Both the position numbers and the translations under genes were made by a program. Of a stretch of DNA of 64,000 nt, positions 1 through 8,502 are shown piece after piece (within the stretch, counting starts at the first letter, position 1; every line of letters begins with the position of its first letter). Under the pieces are notes generated by a model that saw only the letters and a list, made by a program, of their open reading frames with translations, had not been told where the DNA came from and did no database searches. The DNA comes from Selenomonadaceae bacterium. Its GTDB lineage: Bacteria > Bacillota > Negativicutes > Selenomonadales > Selenomonadaceae. The stretch is taken from positions 1 through 64,000 of the forward strand of contig JAFRRH010000052.1 of assembly GCA_017428215.1 (NCBI GenBank). Reading direction: 5' to 3'.

Positions 1-3000
1 CCGCCGACTAGAGTATCATTGCCTTTGCCACCTTTTAGAATATCGATACCATCGCCGCCTACTAGTGAATCATTTCCGTCACCGCCAGATAACGAATCAT
101 CATTGTCGCCGCCACTTAGAGTGTCCTTACCAGTGCCGCCAAATAGAGTATCCTTGCCTTTGCCGCCGAAAAGTTTATCATTGCCCGACTCGCCAAAAAG
201 CTTATCGTTGCCGTCGCCGCCGTTCAAGATGTCATTACCTATACCGCCGTAAAGAGTAGTATCTTTATCGTTGGCATGTAGGATATCTTTGCCGATATAG
301 CCATAGAGAACATTTTTATTTATCGTGCCGATTATTGGATCTTTGGGCGTAGGGTCGCCTGGCGCGATAATATATGACTGTCGTTTAATGCCGACGTTGT
401 CTTGTAAAATGTCACCCTTTGCAGAGCCGAAGATTGAGCAGACGACCTCGCCGCTTGAATCATTACTGTAAGCTCGCGTTGTCAAGGTGCCGTCCGCCTC
501 GCGCAGATTAAATTCCTTATTTACGGCATCAATCAATCTTACTGAACCGTCTCCGATTTTAAATATAACATCTTTGCCGCTGATTGTAGCAGAAGTAATC
601 AAACCTTCGGAAACTTCGAGAGTATCTTTTTCGCCAATACCTTTAATTGAGTCTTTGCCGTCTCCGTCTTTGTAAAGGAAAAGAGTATTGTCTTCGCTTG
701 TTACAATGCTGTCATTGCCCGTGCCGCCGATAATTGTATTATTCGAGCTGTTACTTATGATAGTGTCATTGTTTGCTCCCCCATTAACGGAAACATAACC
801 CCATTTATAGACAGAAGAAATTCCGCCGTTAGCATATGGATTGTAACCTGAAACGACAATATAATCGTCGCCCGCGCCGCCGTCAACAGTATCATGGCTA
901 CCTTTGAAAGGATTGGAATCACTTGACATCAACCCTGCATAAATGGAATCGTTGCCAATGCCGCCGTCGAATACATTTTTTTCGCCGCCGCTGTATAAAA
1001 CGTCGTGCCCTTTGCCGCCTTTAAGGGTATCGGAGCCGTCGCCACCGTCGAGCGTATCATCTTTGACACTTCCGATAAGCAAATCATCGCCGCCTCCGCC
1101 ATAGAGAGCATTTCGATAGATCGCACCGCTTATCGTGTCCTTAATAGTTTCGTCGCTGTCGCCGCCGAAGATAGAACAAATCGTATCGACTCTATCGGGG
1201 TCGCATTTGTAGGCAAGCGTCGTTGTCGTGCCATTGGCTTCACGGATTTTAAATTTTTGGTTCGCACCGTCAACGAGTCTGATTGAGCCTTCGCCGACGT
1301 TAATCATCACGTCAGAGTTGTCGATTTTTACGTTGTCGAGCGTAATATTTTTTATCGTGCCTTTGGTAATATGAATAGTCGACAAAAAAGCATTCTCTTT
1401 AATGAGAGGAACATTACCACTGTTAAGCACAGATTTAAGGGTACTGTCGACAGAGAATCGATGAATCTCGTCGTTGCCGTCACCTGTTTTGTATTCAAAG
1501 ACACGCGGCGCAAATCCGTCGCTGACAATGGTATCGTCGCCAGTGCCGCCGTTTACCGTGCTACTTTTCGAGAGCTTATTGATGTATCTTCTAAAATTGT
1601 TCAGGTCCACCCCGCCGACAATAGCACTGACGACCCAGCCTATTTTTTTTATAGATTTTTCGGCGAGTTCTTTTCCAATATCTTCTTCGAGCATTTTCCC
1701 TGCAAGATATTGTGTCAGTTTTCCGGCTATGCTTGCCCACGTTGCCGAATCTGTCCAACCTTCATCTTCCAAGAAACCTTCCAAACTCGGAAAAGGTGTA
1801 AAAGTATCAACTAAAAACCAACCGACGTGAGTTAAGCCTTTGTTGCTTATTTTATCGAGTTCCTCTGCCGTAATTCTGCTCACGGATATAGAATCATTAC
1901 CCGCGCCACCCATTATCGAGCCGTTTGCATCATTAAAAGCCACGATTGTATCATCGGAATCGCCACCGTCTATCGTGACTTTCTCGCCTTTATCGGTGGA
2001 TATATAGTCGCCGACATTATTCGAATTTTTTCCGCCGCCTTTATCTCCTTGGATAAAAACAGCTTTGCCATAGTTTTGGATAACGTCTCCGTCGTCTCCG
2101 CCAAAGATAAATACGTTGTTGCCTTCATTCTTGATGTAATCGTTTCCGCCTGCTCCGTTGAGGGTATTTTTTTTGCCCGCGTTTAGGATAACGTCTACAT
2201 CATTGCCACCGTCTATTGTAACAAAACTTCCATTGCTACCAATGCTGACAAAGTTGTTGCCATCACCTGCGTCTATCGTTACGTAAGATCCTGTTCCGCT
2301 TTGTTCTTTCTCAAAAGCAACAATAACATCACCGTCTTTATCGCCTTTGACGGAAATATCGGAACCTTTTCCACTCAGATGAATTCGGTTTTTTCCTTCA
2401 CCCGCATCTATCGTGATGTGAGAGGCACGGTGATTATGAATAAAATCGTCATTTTTGCCTGCCGTTATGGTGACATTGTCGCCGCCTTTAGTATCTTCGT
2501 CTATAATAGTTGCCGGAATGGGAATGTCATTATTTGCTCCGTAACCTATTTCTATATGCGCCTCATAATTTCCGTTTCTTATGGTGTTGTTGCCAGTCCC
2601 GGCGTTTATCGAGACATTGTTGCCGGCGTTTTTAATAGAATCATTGCCCGCGCCCGCGTCTATCGAAACTTTGGAGCCGCCGAAATTGTAAATTTTATCG
2701 TCGTGTTTGCCTGCCTTGACAGAAATATTACTGCCGCCGTCAATGTTAATTTGATTTTTGCCGATTCCCGCCTCGACCGTTATAAACGAGCCGCCTCCCA
2801 CATAAATGCTGTCCGCGCCTTTGCCCGCGTCGATAAAAATATTTTTGCCGTCCGCATTATTAATTTCATCATTACCGACACCCGCATCAATCGTGACCGT
2901 CGAGCCGTAATTCGTAATAGAATCCATTCCCGCCTTTGTAGAAATTTTAACTGACGTACCGCGATTTTCAACGGTATCGCAACCTTCATCGTCGCCGCCG

Positions 3001-3086
3001 TCGATTGTCACGTTATTGCCAGTGTTATCAACAGTATCATTGCCTGTGCCGCCGAGAATCGTAACATCGTTACCCCAACTCCAAAT
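1..3086 (-). CDS. RTX repeat protein, main part (partial, cut by window edge)
   Basis: The frame stays open from just after an in-frame TAA at 3087-3089 to the left edge, so the C-terminus lies outside. It encodes a probable secreted calcium-binding RTX protein. From about 3080 to 1950 it carries repeats with a 19-residue period (pattern xVxIxAGxGNDxIxNxGx). A non-repeat, probably helical insert follows at about 1890-1580. Below that are classical nonapeptides (GGxGNDxLx), densest at 1-250. No own ribosome site follows the stop; in-frame GTG (3011) and ATG (2927) codons exist but look like ordinary repeat codons. It is most likely the continuation of the 3087-3575 reading frame. Known of the family: calcium-folded beta-rolls exported by type I secretion. 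The role (adhesin, S-layer-like or enzyme) cannot be told without the C-terminus. Confidence 0.85.
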   Translation of the reverse strand, partial: MWSWGNDVTILGGTGNDTVDNTGNNVTIDGGDDEGCDTVENRGTSVKISTKAGMDSITNYGSTVTIDAGVGNDEINNADGKNIFIDAGKGADSIYVGGGSFITVEAGIGKNQINIDGGSNISVKAGKHDDKIYNFGGSKVSIDAGAGNDSIKNAGNNVSINAGTGNNTIRNGNYEAHIEIGYGANNDIPIPATIIDEDTKGGDNVTITAGKNDDFIHNHRASHITIDAGEGKNRIHLSGKGSDISVKGDKDGDVIVAFEKEQSGTGSYVTIDAGDGNNFVSIGSNGSFVTIDGGNDVDVILNAGKKNTLNGAGGNDYIKNEGNNVFIFGGDDGDVIQNYGKAVFIQGDKGGGKNSNNVGDYISTDKGEKVTIDGGDSDDTIVAFNDANGSIMGGAGNDSISVSRITAEELDKISNKGLTHVGWFLVDTFTPFPSLEGFLEDEGWTDSATWASIAGKLTQYLAGKMLEEDIGKELAEKSIKKIGWVVSAIVGGVDLNNFRRYINKLSKSSTVNGGTGDDTIVSDGFAPRVFEYKTGDGNDEIHRFSVDSTLKSVLNSGNVPLIKENAFLSTIHITKGTIKNITLDNVKIDNSDVMINVGEGSIRLVDGANQKFKIREANGTTTTLAYKCDPDRVDTICSIFGGDSDETIKDTISGAIYRNALYGGGGDDLLIGSVKDDTLDGGDGSDTLKGGKGHDVLYSGGEKNVFDGGIGNDSIYAGLMSSDSNPFKGSHDTVDGGAGDDYIVVSGYNPYANGGISSVYKWGYVSVNGGANNDTIISNSSNNTIIGGTGNDSIVTSEDNTLFLYKDGDGKDSIKGIGEKDTLEVSEGLITSATISGKDVIFKIGDGSVRLIDAVNKEFNLREADGTLTTRAYSNDSSGEVVCSIFGSAKGDILQDNVGIKRQSYIIAPGDPTPKDPIIGTINKNVLYGYIGKDILHANDKDTTLYGGIGNDILNGGDGNDKLFGESGNDKLFGGKGKDTLFGGTGKDTLSGGDNDDSLSGGDGNDSLVGGDGIDILKGGKGNDTLVG

Positions 3087-3575
3087 TTAATCGTTGTCCG
3101 AACCCGCGTTGATTGAAACATTCGAGCCTTCGTTGACGATTGAATCGTTGTCTGCCCCTGCGTTGATTTTGACTTTGTCGCCGCTCCACCAGTTTACAAT
3201 AGTATCATTGCCTGTGCCGCCGAAAATTGTGACATTGGAGCCAGCATTGGCACGAATTAAATCATCGCCATCTCCAGCTATCATTGTAACGTTAAAACCA
3301 CATCCACTTAGTACGTCATTACCAGCTCCGGCATCAATGTATACGTTATCAGCATCGCTATCAATGAAATTAGCTTGCTCATTACCATACACTTTTGATC
3401 CTACTGCTCGTGAATCATTATAAAATTCGGTAGCGTTGCCATAGTAAATAGTAGCCTTGCTCCCCCAATTGTTCAAATCATAGCCCGCAACTCCCGTAAC
3501 TACTGCACCCGGCACAGTATTCCAATAAAACCAAACTCCGGGATGGTCACTATATTCTGTAAAACCGGGATCCAT
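3087..3575 (-). CDS. N-terminal piece of RTX repeat protein, ends at premature stop
   Basis: This 162-residue reading frame has a good start: AAAGGAG lies 7-8 bases before the ATG at 3575. The first 90 or so residues are a non-repeat head without a signal peptide, which fits type I export. GxGND-type repeats then begin. It ends at TAA 3087-3089 in the middle of a repeat unit, and the same frame continues as repeats for another 3 kb. At this repeat position other units have Lys, Ser, Thr or Glu, so one base change in AAA or GAA would give the stop. It is therefore best read as the 5' part of one large gene with a nonsense mutation, a sequencing error, or rarely read-through. Confidence 0.8.
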   Translation of the reverse strand: MDPGFTEYSDHPGVWFYWNTVPGAVVTGVAGYDLNNWGSKATIYYGNATEFYNDSRAVGSKVYGNEQANFIDSDADNVYIDAGAGNDVLSGCGFNVTMIAGDGDDLIRANAGSNVTIFGGTGNDTIVNWWSGDKVKINAGADNDSIVNEGSNVSINAGSDND

Positions 3576-3593
3576 AGAGATTCACTCCTTTAC

Positions 3594-3621
3594 AAAAAAT
3601 GCCCGTCGATAATCGGCGAGC
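3594..3621 (-). terminator. Rho-independent terminator after rpiB-like gene
   Basis: On the minus strand a 9-bp stem (arms at 3613-3621 and 3601-3609, two G-U pairs) with a short loop is followed by ATTTTTT. It separates the RpiB-like gene from the RTX gene. Confidence 0.7.
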
Positions 3622-3641
3622 TGAAAATTTTTGTGATGAAA

Positions 3642-4103
3642 TTATTTTACGGGGACGCAATGTTTGTTGTTGATGTCGGCAACTTTCTGTACACGGCGAC
3701 GATATTTTTCTGCAGTCAGAGGTTCAGTCTTGAGCCAAGTCTTGACGATTTCCATTGCGATAGCCGAGCCGATAATTTTCCCGCCAATGCAAAGGACGTT
3801 TGAATCGGTGTGTTCACGGGAAAGTTGAGCGCAGAACGGGTCTTGACAGACAGCCGCGTAAATGCCGTAAATTTTGTTGGCGATAAGTGCGCTACCGTAA
3901 CCGACGCCGTCAACGAAAATTCCGCGATCGCATTCACCCTTAGCAACCGCCAACGCCGCAGGATAAACGAAGTCGGAAAGGTCGCAAGCTCCCTCGTCGT
4001 AGGTGCCGAAGTCTTTAACCTCGTGCCCCTGCTCTTCGAGATAAGCTTTAATCTGATTTTTGAGCGCGGTGCCGGCGTGGTCGTTCGCCATTGCAATTTT
4101 CAT
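3642..4103 (-). CDS. RpiB/LacAB-family sugar-phosphate isomerase
   Basis: The 153-residue protein has the length and fold signature of ribose-5-phosphate isomerase B, a cytosolic enzyme interconverting ribose-5-P and ribulose-5-P or related sugar phosphates. The N-terminal NDHAG, the SREHTDSNVL segment with the conserved His, and the GGKIIG turn are all present. The usual active-site segment ICGTGxG is instead VDGVGYG, so the expected Cys is Asp65, and the usual DYPxYA segment is also altered. It may therefore be a divergent isomerase with another substrate. The start ATG has AAGGAGG 7 bases upstream. It is flanked by terminators and appears to be a single-gene unit. Confidence 0.85.
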   Translation of the reverse strand: MKIAMANDHAGTALKNQIKAYLEEQGHEVKDFGTYDEGACDLSDFVYPAALAVAKGECDRGIFVDGVGYGSALIANKIYGIYAAVCQDPFCAQLSREHTDSNVLCIGGKIIGSAIAMEIVKTWLKTEPLTAEKYRRRVQKVADINNKHCVPVK

Positions 4104-4149
4104 TTGAATTCCTCCTTAGAAATATTTTGAATATTTTATCATGCCGCCG

Positions 4150-4181
4150 AAAAAAAATAAAGCCCGTAAATTAATCGGGCT
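4150..4181 (-). terminator. Rho-independent terminator after zinc-ribbon gene
   Basis: The arms AGCCCG (4161-4166) and CGGGCT (4176-4181) form a stem; on the minus strand it is followed by TTATTTTTTTT. It lies just downstream of the zinc-ribbon gene ending at 4210. Confidence 0.75.
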
Positions 4182-4209
4182 AAAAAATATAAGTTCGTTC
4201 GTATGAATT

Positions 4210-4512
4210 TTATTGGAATTGAGCGCGCCGCGCAGGACGATGCTTGCTGAAACAATCGCGACAATAAATCGGGCGGTCGTTTTTGGGTTCAAACGGAACC
4301 TCTGTTTCCTTACCGCAGTCCGCGCAGGTCACGGTAAACATTTGCCGATGATCTCCGCCGTCGCGATTGCGTTTGCGTTTGTCGCGGCAGTCGCGGCAAC
4401 GTACTGGTTCGTTTTCAAAGCCGCGCTCATGATAGAATTCTTGTTCGCCTGCGCTGAAGATGAATTCTTTTCCGCAGTCCTTACACACGAGTGTTTTGTC
4501 TTCAAAAGCCAT
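4210..4512 (-). CDS. Small zinc-ribbon protein
   Basis: The protein has 100 residues with four CxxC pairs (LVCKDCG, VRCRDCR, VTCADCG, IYCRDCF), consistent with two zinc-ribbon modules. The two halves are joined by a basic, Arg-rich stretch, and the C-terminus is basic. This matches the probable zinc-ribbon or CxxC-x17-CxxC family of small Firmicute proteins, whose function is not established; nucleic-acid binding is possible. The start chosen is the ATG at 4512 because AAGGAG sits about 8 bases upstream; a longer version from 4569 has no ribosome site. It is monocistronic, with a terminator at 4150-4181. Confidence 0.8.
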   Translation of the reverse strand: MAFEDKTLVCKDCGKEFIFSAGEQEFYHERGFENEPVRCRDCRDKRKRNRDGGDHRQMFTVTCADCGKETEVPFEPKNDRPIYCRDCFSKHRPARRAQFQ

Positions 4513-4629
4513 AAAAAAAATCTCCTTACAAACCAAAAAATTCTTCCTGTTCGACTTTGAACTTTCCAAAATCGATACGCGGGAATTATATCACGCTTTA
4601 CAAAAAAAGCAAGCTTTGCATAACGTAAA

Positions 4630-4653
4630 GAGACACGCCTTTTGACGTGCCTC
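4630..4653 (-). terminator. Hairpin downstream of tRNA-Gly
   Basis: An inverted repeat, GAGGCACG on the minus strand pairing with CGTGTCTC (one G-U pair), lies 12 bases past the tRNA 3' end. The following U-run is short (TTTA), so it is a weak intrinsic terminator. Confidence 0.5.
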
Positions 4654-4665
4654 TGAAATTTCTTT

Positions 4666-4739
4666 TGGAGCGGGCAATGGGAATCGAACCCACCTCTAAA
4701 GCTTGGGAAGCTCTCATTCTACCGATGAACTATGCCCGC
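4666..4739 (-). tRNA. tRNA-Gly (anticodon CCC)
   Basis: A full cloverleaf can be drawn. The acceptor stem GCGGGCA pairs with TGCCCGC, followed by discriminator T and an encoded CCA (4666-4668 on the plus strand). The anticodon stem AGAGC/GCTTT closes a TTCCCAA loop, giving anticodon CCC. The T-loop is TTCGATT. It is a lone tRNA gene between the zinc-ribbon and flagellin genes. Confidence 0.92.
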
Positions 4740-4821
4740 CTATTTTTAAAAAGTAGCAAACAGCAGTCGCGATTAGCCGTTAAAAAATTTCAACCGCTCG
4801 CCGCGTTCGTTGTTTTCAATG

Positions 4822-5715
4822 TCATGGTAATAATTGCGAGATACTCGCGCGATTTTGATTGAACATTTTCATTCCGAAGAGTGCAAATTGTTCTTGAACT
4901 TGCTGATTGCGCAACTGTACAACCTGCGCGGCAATATCGGCGTCGCCAATGGTCGAGCCAAAATTCATTTGATTTTCTTCCATTGTCGCATAATTCTTCG
5001 CTTGGAATTCAAGACGTTGAAGTTGTGCACCTTGCGTCGTCGCCTCGTCCAATGCCACGTCGAACGTGTCAAAAGTAAAGCCGTCGACAACATAATCTCC
5101 CAATACGTGCATATTGTCGAGAATATCTCCGACTTTTGTTTTGGCAGTGTCAACAAGTTTTAAAGAATTTTTCGCCGCGTCAATCGTCGACACGTCGAGT
5201 TTAACATTGCCCTGTTCGTCGGTCAATCCCAAAGTCTCCGCACGCAAATCGCCGACTTGAAAATTCTCGTAGCCGTCAATGCCTGCCAAAACCATGCCAT
5301 TGCGAGAGCCGTCAAGCATATTCATGCCATTGTATTGCACATAAGCATTAGCGTCGATTTGAGCGATAATTTGATTGACATTTTTTTGAATAGCCTGGCG
5401 GTCAAGCGAACCGTTCGAGTCGTTAGCCGCGTTGACAAGTTGTTCCCTAATCGCCCTCAATGCGTCAATGGTGTTAGTCGTCGCACCTTCGGAAACTTTA
5501 ATCGCCGAACTTATATTCTGCGTGTTCCTAATCGATTGCGAAGTTGCGCCGATGTTGTTTGCAAGTTTTGCGGCTATAGCGTATTCAGAGGCACCCGTTG
5601 ACGCGGTCGGATGATTAGAACCGCTAGATATTTTATCGACAGTTCTCTGCGTAGCACGATTAATGCTATTATACATGTTAACTGAAGAATTTACGCCGCC
5701 CACTGTCATAGCCAT
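4822..5715 (-). CDS. Flagellin-family protein (short)
   Basis: The 297-residue protein has both conserved flagellin ends: an N-terminal helix region with SSVNMYNSINRA, KISSG and ASEYAIAAKL, and a C-terminal region with DIAAQVVQLRNQQ and SISQLLP. These are the D0/D1 parts that polymerise into the filament core; the central variable region is small. Flagellins pass through the flagellar type III export gate and have no signal peptide, which fits. AAAGGGTG precedes the ATG. No other flagellar gene is in the window, so this is an isolated filament gene and may be one of several flagellin copies. The N-terminus differs from the commonest flagellin start, so a minor flagellin is possible. Confidence 0.88.
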   Translation of the reverse strand: MAMTVGGVNSSVNMYNSINRATQRTVDKISSGSNHPTASTGASEYAIAAKLANNIGATSQSIRNTQNISSAIKVSEGATTNTIDALRAIREQLVNAANDSNGSLDRQAIQKNVNQIIAQIDANAYVQYNGMNMLDGSRNGMVLAGIDGYENFQVGDLRAETLGLTDEQGNVKLDVSTIDAAKNSLKLVDTAKTKVGDILDNMHVLGDYVVDGFTFDTFDVALDEATTQGAQLQRLEFQAKNYATMEENQMNFGSTIGDADIAAQVVQLRNQQVQEQFALFGMKMFNQNRASISQLLP

Positions 5716-5773
5716 TTTGTTTCACCCTTTCCTCTTCCGTGAACAGAAAAATCCGTACAGAATCTTATCGTGA

Positions 5774-5802
5774 ATAATAGCATAAAAAATTTTTTTGCAC
5801 AA
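5774..5802 (-). promoter_or_regulatory. Sigma-A-type promoter for flagellin
   Basis: On the minus strand TTGTGC (5797-5802) and TATTAT (5774-5779) are separated by 17 bases, upstream of the flagellin start at 5715. A flagellar-sigma -10-like CACGATAA lies just after it, but no matching TAAA element stands 15 bases before it. Confidence 0.55.
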
Positions 5803-5841
5803 GGATTTTTTACTGAAAACTTAAAAATTTTTTTCTGACGC

Positions 5842-6279
5842 TCAAAAGCTCCGGATAAATATTTTCGTGCCAATGGGAAATTTTTTATACAGTTCATAAG
5901 TTTTGCCGTTCAATTTAATTGTAAGTTGGGTTCCTTTGCCCGTCCGTAATTCTAACGATTTAAATTGGCGGTTCATGTCGTCCATTATAAACCAATCGCC
6001 GTCACGATAAAATTTCCCGTCTGCCGCGTCGAAGGGAAGTCCGACGCCTTGAGATTTATATTTCGTGCGAATCAAGACGAATTCTCCGTTGCGATATTCC
6101 AATTCCTCAATGACAGGAGTTTTCTGCACCGAGTGAATAAAACTTATCGTGAGCGGAAGATTTTCCTCTGCATTGACAACGGCGACGGTTTCATTCTGCG
6201 TTCCGATAAAAATTTTTGGCGTACTCGTGACGAAAAACAAAATTATCAGCACGACGGCGGCGAGTAAAATTTTTTTCAT
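5842..6279 (-). CDS. DUF1850-type protein
   Basis: The 145-residue protein starts with a signal peptide or single membrane anchor (MKKILLAAVVLIILFF) followed by an exported domain with IxFIHSVxKTPVxEE near residue 45, typical of DUF1850. The start at 6279 is chosen for AAGGAGG 6 bases upstream; a longer frame to 6474 runs antisense into the next gene without a ribosome site. DUF1850 genes are usually next to TAXI-type TRAP transporter genes, but none is visible here. The divergent neighbour is an ABC-3 permease. Function is unknown beyond this association. Confidence 0.75.
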   Translation of the reverse strand: MKKILLAAVVLIILFFVTSTPKIFIGTQNETVAVVNAEENLPLTISFIHSVQKTPVIEELEYRNGEFVLIRTKYKSQGVGLPFDAADGKFYRDGDWFIMDDMNRQFKSLELRTGKGTQLTIKLNGKTYELYKKFPIGTKIFIRSF

Positions 6280-6328
6280 GGCTTCCTCCTTACTTGCAAA
6301 GAATTTCAAAGCTGATACAATCTGCGCG

Positions 6329-7135
6329 GTGATTAAATTGTTTGAATATGAATTTATGCGCAACGCCTTAACAGCAGTGTTGTTGGTGACGCCGCTATTC
6401 GGCTTGCTGTCGACAATGGTTGTATCGAACCGCATGGCGTTTTTCTCTGATTCGTTAGGGCACGGCGCGTTCACGGGTATAGCGATTGGAGCGTTAATCG
6501 GCGTCGGCTCGGAAATGGTCGGCTTGCTGGGTTTTTCGATAATTTTCGCGCTGTTGATAACTTACATAAAAAACAAATCTCATGCGGGCGCGGACACGGT
6601 TATAGGCGTCTTCAGCTCAACTGCAATAGCACTTGGGCTAATGATAATGTCGGCGGGCGGACAATTCAATAAGTTTTCAAGATTTTTAATCGGCGACTTG
6701 CTTAGCATAACCAAAGGCGACTTAACAGGGTTGTTTATAGTCTTTTTAATCGTGCTGATAAGTTGGGCAATACTTTTCAATCGGCTGTTGATAATTTCGG
6801 TAAATCAGACGTTAGCACGCAGTCGAGGAATAAAAACTCAAGCGGTTGAATCGATATTTGCGGTGTTATTGGCAATCGTCGTGGCGTTAAGTATACAATG
6901 GGTCGGCATTTTAATAATCAACGCGCTATTAGTTTTGCCGGGCGCGGCGGCGCGTAATGTGACGAATTCAGTTAAAAGTTACCATGTATTGAGCGTATTA
7001 ATCGCGCTGGGGTCGGGCTTAGTCGGATTGTTTTTGGCGTATGAAATAAATTCGGCGGCGGGCGCAACAATCGTAGTATTCGCGGCGATAATTTATTTTG
7101 TGACGCTAATTTTAAAGCCGCGATTTATAAAGTAG
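6329..7135 (+). CDS. ABC-3 family metal-ion transporter permease (ZnuB/MntB type)
   Basis: About 268 residues with eight or so hydrophobic helices match the ABC-3 permease family that imports zinc, manganese or iron. Typical segments are visible: FSDSLGHGAFTGIAIG (the cytoplasmic loop contacting the ATPase), HAGADTVIGVFSS, and WVGILIINALLVLPGAAAR. The start is uncertain. I chose GTG 6329, giving a short head before FMRNALTAVLL; ATG 6278 and ATG 6356 are also in frame and none has a convincing ribosome site. No matching ATPase or binding protein is adjacent, which is unusual because these systems are normally one operon. It is followed immediately by an EamA transporter. Confidence 0.88.
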   Translation: MIKLFEYEFMRNALTAVLLVTPLFGLLSTMVVSNRMAFFSDSLGHGAFTGIAIGALIGVGSEMVGLLGFSIIFALLITYIKNKSHAGADTVIGVFSSTAIALGLMIMSAGGQFNKFSRFLIGDLLSITKGDLTGLFIVFLIVLISWAILFNRLLIISVNQTLARSRGIKTQAVESIFAVLLAIVVALSIQWVGILIINALLVLPGAAARNVTNSVKSYHVLSVLIALGSGLVGLFLAYEINSAAGATIVVFAAIIYFVTLILKPRFIK

Positions 7136-7144
7136 GTGGCAGTT

Positions 7145-8038
7145 TTGAAAAGAAGTTTAGCATTAATCGTAGTAGGAATGGCGGGAATACTTTGGGCGAG
7201 TTCGGGCGTCGCCGTGCAAGATTTTTTTATGCATTCGGAAAAAAACGCAATGGAGCTGACAAATATCCGCATGTGTTTAGCTGGTGCGATTTTAATAATA
7301 TTTTCAACACGACGTAAAAGTTTTTGGCTGACATTGGGCATTTTAAATCGTCATGGGTGGCTTTGGCTTGACTTGATAATTTACGGGATAATCGGAATGA
7401 TGTTAATGCAGTTCACGTACTTTCAAGCAATTTCAATCGGCGGGGCGGCGGCGACAACTGTAATCTGTTATGCATGTCCGGCGATGGTCGTAATATGGGA
7501 ATCATTTTATCACAAAAAATTTCCAAAGCGCGGAGAAGTTATAGCGGTGATTTTGGCGATGAGCGGCGTATTTTTATTGGTCACAGGCGGCAATCCGACA
7601 AAATTGCTCGTGCCGCTCGGTTGTGTAGTGTGGAGTTTAGCAAGCGGCGCGACATTTGCCTTCAGCGCGATATTCCCTAAACATTTATTCGCAAAAAAAA
7701 TAGACCCGTACTTTTTGACGGGCGTAGGAATGTTTATTGGCGGCTTATCGACGTTTGCATTGATTGACGATAAAAATTGGTTGCCGTTTTTTGCGCCAGA
7801 AGTTTTATTCGACGTTAGCTGGATAATAATTTTCGGAACGGTCGGAGCATTTTTGAGTTTCAACGCGGGCTTAAAATTTTTAACGCCGGAGGAAGCGTCA
7901 ATCACGGTGACAACGGAGCCTGCGGCGTCAGTTATAATCAGTTGGATAATTTTCGGAACGACGTTTGGATTAATCGAATCATTCGGGATAATCTTAGTTT
8001 TGCTGGCAATCGTCATGCCGTCAATAGTCAAACGATAG
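7145..8038 (+). CDS. EamA/DMT-family transporter
   Basis: About 297 residues with ten predicted membrane helices in two EamA repeats. The first repeat begins GMAGILWASSGVAV. The second contains SLASGATFAFSAIFPK and ends with the family hallmark LTPEEASITVTTEPAASVIISW. This drug/metabolite transporter family exports metabolites or amino acids; the substrate cannot be read from sequence. TTG 7145 is preferred because AGGTGG stands 6 bases before it; GTG 7136, right after the previous stop, lacks a site. It is co-transcribed with the upstream permease. Confidence 0.88.
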   Translation: MKRSLALIVVGMAGILWASSGVAVQDFFMHSEKNAMELTNIRMCLAGAILIIFSTRRKSFWLTLGILNRHGWLWLDLIIYGIIGMMLMQFTYFQAISIGGAAATTVICYACPAMVVIWESFYHKKFPKRGEVIAVILAMSGVFLLVTGGNPTKLLVPLGCVVWSLASGATFAFSAIFPKHLFAKKIDPYFLTGVGMFIGGLSTFALIDDKNWLPFFAPEVLFDVSWIIIFGTVGAFLSFNAGLKFLTPEEASITVTTEPAASVIISWIIFGTTFGLIESFGIILVLLAIVMPSIVKR

Positions 8039-8040
8039 AA

Positions 8041-8502
8041 TTATTTATCTTTGAGTGTAGGATCCGCCGCTTCGATTAGTTTCGTATATTTATCTGCGCG
8101 GGCTTCAAATTCTTTAGATTCTTTTTCATATTTATCTTTAATATCCGCGCTCATATCTTTAACGATTGGGTCGGAGAAAAGAATTAAACCTGCGAGAGCG
8201 GAGCGTCCAACGTCGATAAAAGCCTTTTGGATTTCGGGCTGTTCATTCAATTTCATTAAGCGTTGGAGTTTTTCTCTATCTTCGGGTTTGCCGTCCTTAT
8301 CGAGGTCGACGTTCGACAAAAGCTCGTTGACGTTATCCAAGATATATTTATCCTGCGCGGCTTCGTCCATTTGCAGATATTGGCGAAGTTGCGGCTCGTG
8401 CTCTTTTAAAGTCTCGTCAGCAACTTTGTAAGTTCCAAATCCGATGACTGCAAAAGCTATCGCGCCAAGAACCACTACACCAATCAAGATTTTTTTAAGC
8501 AA
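8041..8502 (-). CDS. Unknown single-pass membrane protein
   Basis: About 153 residues: one N-terminal hydrophobic helix (ILIGVVVLGAIAFAVIGFG) and then a charged, probably helical domain rich in Lys, Glu and Asp, with a DLDKDGKPED stretch that resembles an EF-hand loop. The TTG at 8502 with GGAAGGTG about 6 bases upstream is the likely start; GTG 8511 is an alternative. The start overlaps the end of the nucleotidyltransferase-HEPN gene by 8 bases, so translation is probably coupled. I do not recognise a family. The residual hairpin-free gap to the convergent transporter is 2 bases. Confidence 0.7.
   Translation of the reverse strand: MLKKILIGVVVLGAIAFAVIGFGTYKVADETLKEHEPQLRQYLQMDEAAQDKYILDNVNELLSNVDLDKDGKPEDREKLQRLMKLNEQPEIQKAFIDVGRSALAGLILFSDPIVKDMSADIKDKYEKESKEFEARADKYTKLIEAADPTLKDK

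Noticed and set aside
19-259. Proline-rich plus-strand ORFs
   Set aside because: They are antisense to the GGxGNDxL repeats and have no ribosome site or family.
1-3500. CRISPR-like periodicity in the first 3.5 kb
   Set aside because: The periodic pattern is explained by in-frame RTX protein repeats on the minus strand; there are no direct DNA repeats with unique spacers.
5716-5841. Flagellar sigma-28 promoter before flagellin
   Set aside because: A -10-like CACGATAA exists, but no TAAA stands at the right distance; the sigma-A-type boxes fit better.
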